Source: Procambarus clarkii (Eukaryota; Arthropoda; Malacostraca; Decapoda; Cambaridae). From it: a stretch of 64,000 bases of DNA. This document shows positions 34,260 to 64,000 of the stretch, one piece after another. The first letter of the stretch is position 1, and every line of letters begins with the position of its first letter. Made by a program: the position numbers and the translations under genes. Location: the NCBI RefSeq assembly GCF_040958095.1, contig NC_091188.1, positions 3,909,140-3,973,139 on the forward strand, written 5' to 3'. The notes beneath the pieces were generated by a model. The model had not been told where the DNA came from and searched no databases. It saw nothing but the letters and a program-made list of their open reading frames with translations.

Positions 34260-36570
34260 AAATATTTAAATTTAGGAATAGAAAAAGCTGAGTAGCCTCC
34301 TTCCCATGCCATCTTGTCTCTCAGGCCCTCTTGCTCAGCAGTTGCAAACACATCCTTGTAGAGAGTTGTGTTCGATTGGAGCAACTCAAGTTAGGTGGCG
34401 GTGACTGCCAAAACCATCAGCAGTTTCAAAGAATCATATGACAGATTGCATGGGAAGACAAAACACTATGTGTGTAGCTCTCCATCTGTAACTACCCTTA
34501 GATAATTACATACTCACACACTTCCACCTATCAACCCATGCACACTCAATATACCAACAAGTTAAACAGACAAAAATCAGTCTAGGGGATGTTTCATCAA
34601 TACTGGATCTAATATTTACCAGGAATGAGGAAAAGATTTTGACCTTCAGTACCTGTCTCCACTAGGTAAGAGTGAGCAAGTACTCGTAGAACTAAAATAT
34701 GCAATATGTATTAACACAGAAAAATGGGGAAAATGAGGCACCAGAGAAACCTTGAGAAATGTAAAACAAAACTCTGCAAATTCTATAAATTCATGGAAAG
34801 CAAATTCAAGCAAAAGACAAAAGCCTATGACTACAAATGGGAGACAGACTGAAAAGGAAATCTCTAAAACACTTAATGAACAGTTTTGAAATGTGTATGA
34901 TATTTTCAGAGAACTAGTCACAATAATGACTTTCGAACACAAGAGTGTACTGTATCTAGAAATGTCAAGAGACGAGGTAGTAAACTGTTCAAGGATCTGA
35001 AGAATAAAGCAAACCAGATGCCTTGGGTTCTAAAGGAATGCATCTTCAAGATTAGTGCCCCACTACACATTATCTACCAAACATCCGTACGAATAGGAAA
35101 CCTAAATGGCATATGGAAAAAGGCACATTGTTCTAATCCTTAAGAATAAAAACAATGAAGACCCTCTAAATTAGATTTGTATTATTGACAAGCATGGTAG
35201 CAATATCACTTGAAAGTCAAATCAAATGGGTAGAATACCTAGAATTTTTTTTTTTTTTATAATAATGTACATACTGTACAGTAAAGTATGGTTTTCAAAT
35301 GGGAATGCTTTGGGTAGCAAATTTATCTTTGGCAAGAAAGAGGGTTGGGCTGACTGCATCTAGCTGGACCTAAAATAAAGTATCTGACAGAGTCCAATGT
35401 AAAGACTGTTTTGAAAGCTAGAATACAACAGAAGGGTGACAAGCAGACTACTGACTTGGATGAAGTTTCTAATGGTCACAAATGAGATTAATAATCACAG
35501 GCAATGTTTCACGCTGGAGAAATGTCTCTAGTCGAGTACTACATGGTTCAACTCTTGCGCAAGCAATGTTCATTGTCTATATGAACTACATACATAGTGG
35601 ATTCAGAGTTGTATAACATTTTTGCTGATCATGCTAAGTTACTAGTGAGTAAAAGATTTAGATTGACTGCCAAGCATTTCAAAATGACCTTAGACAATAA
35701 ATCAATGGAGCAAAATATGGCAGAAGGAATTCAATGTAATTAAATTCCAGGTAATGGAATGGGAAAGAAGAGGCCACACTTAACATATAAACTATGTGAA
35801 AAAATCTAAAGAACTGACAAAAAAGGTCTATGGGCGGTTTTGGATAGTACACTGTCACCATAGGAACACATCGGAGGTGTTGAGAGAGCAGACTATGCTA
35901 CACTAGCAAATTTCAGCATTGTTTAAATAAAGGGATAAATAATATTAAAGAACCTGTTCATGACATTTGAGAGACTGAAAATGTAATATGCAGCAGGTTG
36001 TGTGGTGTCCATATCTCCAGAAACATATCAATCAATTAGAAAGGGTACAAAGACATGCTACTAAATAGTTTTTGTAATTGAAAAACAAAGAACTATGAGA
36101 AGAGCCTGGAAGTATTGAATAAACCAACTAGAAAGATAAGAGGTAAAAGAAGAGATATCACCACTACATACAAAATAGCAAAAGGAATTGACACAGCTGA
36201 CAAGAAGGAATTCTTGTAACCTGCAACTTGAAGAACAAGAATTCAAGATTAAGGATAGATAATAGATTCAAGTTAAGGAAGCAAAAATGCTAACCATATA
36301 CCTGTATATGAAAGTTTTCTATTGCAAACCGAGTTGCCAAAATTGCCTTACAAAATTATGGCATAATTAAAGTGAGAAGGTGGTTGATACCAAAACTATC
36401 AGTCGTTTCATTGAGTCATATAACAAAGATTATACAAAAGACAGGACACTACAGAAATAGGCCTCATCCTATAACTTGGATAATTACACACTACCTCACT
36501 ACCTCCTTCCTCGCATACTCCCATGTACACTTATATGCATATACTTACCATATGCACACATTGAAGTAGT
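34260..36570 (+). pseudogene. Degenerate LINEs: 3' end then a longer ORF2 remnant
   Basis: 34385-34520 reads KTISSFKESYDRL, a LINE 3' end. 34570 onward reads GDVSSILDLIFTRNEEKILT (end of the endonuclease domain), and near 36030 LERVQRHATK (RT thumb). 36361-36560 repeats the 3' end (TKTISRFIESYNKD). Stops and shifts are frequent. The 35685-35745 region corresponds to the segment after the RT active site. Confidence 0.6.
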
Positions 36571-36859
36571 AAGAACAGATGAGAATATGTACACAGTACA
36601 AAGAATTCTAGTAACCCCTATGACACTGCCTACAGAATTGAGCCATGGAAGTAAGAGACAAGCAAAATTCATGCATACTGTGGGAAACTAGTGAAAGAAT
36701 GCAAGCAAGTACAGTGGTTCTTAACTGCCAGACTACATGGACCATGATACTACTTGCATAATATACCATTTTACCACTTGGTGGTACTGGAGAGTCAAGG
36801 TACAATGTTAACTTTGATATTTATAGCTAACTTGGAGGGAGGGGAAGAGTTACAAGACT

Positions 36860-36965
36860 TGACTTGATAATGGTCCAAGAAGCCTCGAAACGTTGTCGTT
36901 TTTTCTTTTCTGATGTGTGGTTTGGTCGTCATATCTTCAGTATTTGACTTATTGCTTGGGCTGGA
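36860..36965. repeat. Copy of the short dispersed repeat
   Basis: TTGATAATGGTCCAAGAAGC, TCGAAACGTTGTCGTTTTTT and GATGTGTGGTTTGGTCGTCA are the complement orientation of the core and tail at 30495-30600. Confidence 0.7.
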
Positions 36966-37005
36966 GGATGGGATGCACCAAGGAGATTGATCATTTGTCT
37001 TATTG

Positions 37006-37090
<85 letters not shown>
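37006..37090 (+). repeat. Poly-A run of about 85 bases
   Basis: Uninterrupted A from just after CTTATTG to GTCTTAAG. The poly-Lys and poly-Phe ORFs over it are artefacts. It may be an assembly- or slippage-prone site. Confidence 0.95.
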
Positions 37091-37094
<4 letters not shown>

Positions 37095-37110
37095 TAAGTT
37101 TCTTTCCCAG

Positions 37111-37248
37111 AAGAACAAATCCACAAGGGCTGTGACGAGGATTCGAACCTGCGTCCGGGAGCATCCCAGACACTGCCTTAATCGACTGAGGCACGGCCCT
37201 TGTGGATTTGTTCATTTGATGCATCACGTTAGTGTGATCTCTGTGTGA
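37111..37248 (-). mobile_element. tRNA-derived SINE with long paired ends and 12-bp target duplication
   Basis: TTTCTTTCCCAG flanks the element at 37099-37110 and 37249-37260. On the minus strand the core reads GTGCCTCAGTCGATTAAGGC (A box), GGGATGCTCCCGGACG, and GCAGGTTCGAATCCTCGTC (B box). GAACAAATCCACAAGGGC at one end is complementary to GCCCTTGTGGATTTGTTC near the other, extending the acceptor-like stem. Confidence 0.85.
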
Positions 37249-38464
37249 TTTCTTTCCCAGCATTTAGTAAAAAGACATGCATCAGTATCCAGCGACTGAA
37301 CATGCTGTACAGTGCGACCACTCTAGGGGGCCATTAAAATTGCAAAGACTTTGATGCACCTGGAAGAGCTTAGAGATGAAGACTATGTAACAAGCAGTTA
37401 ACTTTAATATTATCCCTCAGAATATGAAATAAGCTGCTCTAAAAGCAAGGGAAGGGAGGCTGAGAAGTGAGGGGCGTGAGGGTAGTGATTGACTATGCTG
37501 CACTGAGAACATATACAGCAGCAGTTTCCAATTCCAAGCCAAAATTTTTATTACATTATTAAAACAAACAAAAACCTGCTATATCATTTCATTTACATAA
37601 AATTATGAAGAAATATAATGTTCACAGCAATAATGATGCTTGGTAATGCTGATAAAGTACAACCATGAAGCCTTATCACACAAACACTTCACAATTGAAG
37701 GAGAAAATAATGCTCTCCACACAAACCTAGTATTCAACTTACAAAGAAATATGCTTTGTTGCAGCCAATACAGGAATGTGATAACCAAGTTTCCAAGTTT
37801 TTAAATGCATTAAGTTTTTATGAGGTTACAACTAACCAAATATCAGACATCATACAAAGCCTGATCATATTAAGTTACAATTAAATGTGCTACTGAAAGT
37901 ATAAACCATTCAACAAATATTTGTGGAACACTTTTGACTGCGCTTATGACAAATTAAACATTATTCACTTTGATTCCTCTTAAACTTGCTACTCACAAAA
38001 TCCCTGATTGGCAGTTCAATGTTACTTGAATAGCAGAAACCTCCTGGGGTTCTTTTTAGCAGACAAAGCCCAGAATCCTGTGAGGTAAAGAGGTGCAACA
38101 AAGAAACTAAGTCAACACATTGTTCAGGCAGAACTGAGCATGGAGGCTATCTCTGACCCCAACAAGTTTGCGCAAGGCTGGGTAACTTATCTGAATGCAG
38201 CACTCTTACGTTACTAGTATTAATGTACAACAAACATTAAACTATATATTAAAACCTCTTCACTACTCCAACATAATGCACATTTTCTCGTTACATAAAT
38301 ATTTAAAGAGAGTAATGAAATAATTTTTTCAAACAAACTTCATTCTAAATCAGCACTGCATTTCTCCAAATTACTCATGCCATTCACAAAAATTACTTGA
38401 GGAATACTTTTATCTTACCTTGTACCCTCTACCTAACCCAGAGCAACCCTGCCTCACCACCATC

Positions 38465-63174
<24,710 letters not shown>

Positions 63175-63181
63175 GGTAAGA

Positions 63182-63193
63182 TCACTTCCTCAT
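63182..63193 (-). promoter_or_regulatory. Minimal uORF (ATG AGG AAG TGA) in PPM1 5'UTR
   Basis: The first twelve bases of the exon spell a three-codon uORF that ends 7 bases before the main ATG. It is seen directly, but any effect on translation is inference; ribosomes would more likely reinitiate or leak past it to the strong ACCATGG start. Confidence 0.4.
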
Positions 63194-63960
63194 CTGAAAA
63201 AAATATATAAACAATTATTAACGTGATACCAAATTTATCACCTAGGCAAATTTCACCCAATTTTCATTTCAAAATAAAAAGCTTTTACCTGATAAAATAA
63301 CTGATTTATGTTAAAGTCAGACAAAAGTAATATAAAACTTTTCAAAAGTAAAAATGGTACGAAAGGCTGCGAGCGTGCGTTCAAAATGGGCCTCAGGTAC
63401 ATAAGTCATACTACAGTACAACTTACAAAATCCAAAACACTTTATAATGAGCTCTTTCATATAGCCAACCAATTTTCGTATAGACTGTCACCCCCAATAA
63501 TTCTGATTCCATCCTGATTCGTTGAAGTTTGTTTTGAAATCTAGAAAAACAAGCAGAGCAATGTTAAGCTCATTAATAATTTATTTGTGCCAAAGTTTAC
63601 TTACTAGTATCTTACTAGTGTTGTGATTTAGTTTACCATCAGTGTATTAAGTGTGAAGGCATTACATGTGCTAGAAGAAATTAACTTGCAGGTAAGTAGG
63701 AATTTAGGCACCAATGCCATTTATAGTTTAAAATGTCAGAGTGTTATCGTAACGTAACTCAAAATTTATGATGGCCATGAGCAGATGTAACTATTGTTTT
63801 TTTCAGTAAATGTATGTTCACTTTATTACTGTGTTTGGTATTAAGTCCCCATCTTTAGTTTGTAAACTGATTACCTGGGCTTATGACTGAGTACGAGTAC
63901 CACTATCTACACTCGAGTTGGGACGAAGTACAATACCACTACAGTACGCTGAAATTTACC

Positions 63961-64000
63961 TGGCAGCAGAAGTGTGAGCTGGTCAGGTTGGCGACCTTTG
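63961..64000 (-). other. Candidate noncoding 5' exon of PPM1 (partial)
   Basis: On the minus strand, moderately GC-rich sequence ends in CTGCCAG|GTAAATTT, a good splice donor at 63960, upstream of the first coding exon whose acceptor is at 63194. Other donor-like sites (CAG|GTAATC near 63867, CAG|GTAAAA near 63287) compete, so the 5'UTR exon is not fixed. It would continue past the right edge. Confidence 0.25.

Noticed and set aside
37003-37248. Poly-Lys and poly-Phe ORFs
   Set aside because: Translations of the 85-base A-run fused to SINE sequence.

Overview
The window is eukaryotic nuclear DNA, most likely from a decapod crustacean, probably a freshwater crayfish. This is inferred from spliced genes with long introns, very long (TA)n runs, arthropod-type TTAGG-like motifs, and dense fragments of decapod-style LINEs, Penelope-like elements and tRNA-derived SINEs. 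No prokaryotic feature is present.

The right half (about 29.5-63.2 kb, minus strand) is dominated by one recognisable host gene, a PPM1A/PPM1B-type metal-dependent Ser/Thr phosphatase (PP2C family). Eight coding exons between 63174 and 50026 join with matching phases and give 377 residues with all expected metal ligands. The last exon ends in phase 0. Two candidate last coding exons follow, at 38590-38465 (41 extra residues) and 29559-29524 (11 extra residues), separated from the core by about 11 and 20 kb of LINE-rich intron. They suggest alternative C-termini.

The left flank (1-5 kb) is a graveyard of non-LTR retrotransposons and SINEs: a LINE endonuclease running off the left edge, an ORF1-like domain, an ORF with an 8-residue tandem repeat, and tRNA-like SINE pieces. 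At 6550-7740 (minus) lie two phase-matched exons of an unrecognised host gene, coding for a Lys-rich segment, a Ser/His-rich stretch and an Arg/Lys/His-rich C-terminal tail. The exons are supported by splice signals and a 112-codon open frame.

From 7.9 to 10.8 kb is a nested cluster: an 822-bp-arm palindrome of two Penelope-like GIY-YIG endonuclease fragments, (TA)n arrays, and a terminal-inverted-repeat element with internal TTAGG-like repeats.

From 10978 to about 22680 is a recent head-to-tail duplication of a 5.9-kb unit. Each copy holds a 39-bp coding-type minisatellite, a short unique ORF tail, a gene with two tandem retropepsin-like domains interrupted by one in-frame TAG, and a short inverted piece of the same minisatellite. 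This is the least familiar part of the window. A SINE inserted only in copy 2 postdates the duplication.

From 23 to 63 kb, LINE fragments of several families on both strands, SINEs, a short dispersed repeat with clear target-site duplications, another TIR element and a degenerate satellite fill intergenic and intronic space. Function can be named with confidence only for the phosphatase; the mobile-element calls rest on motifs read by eye.
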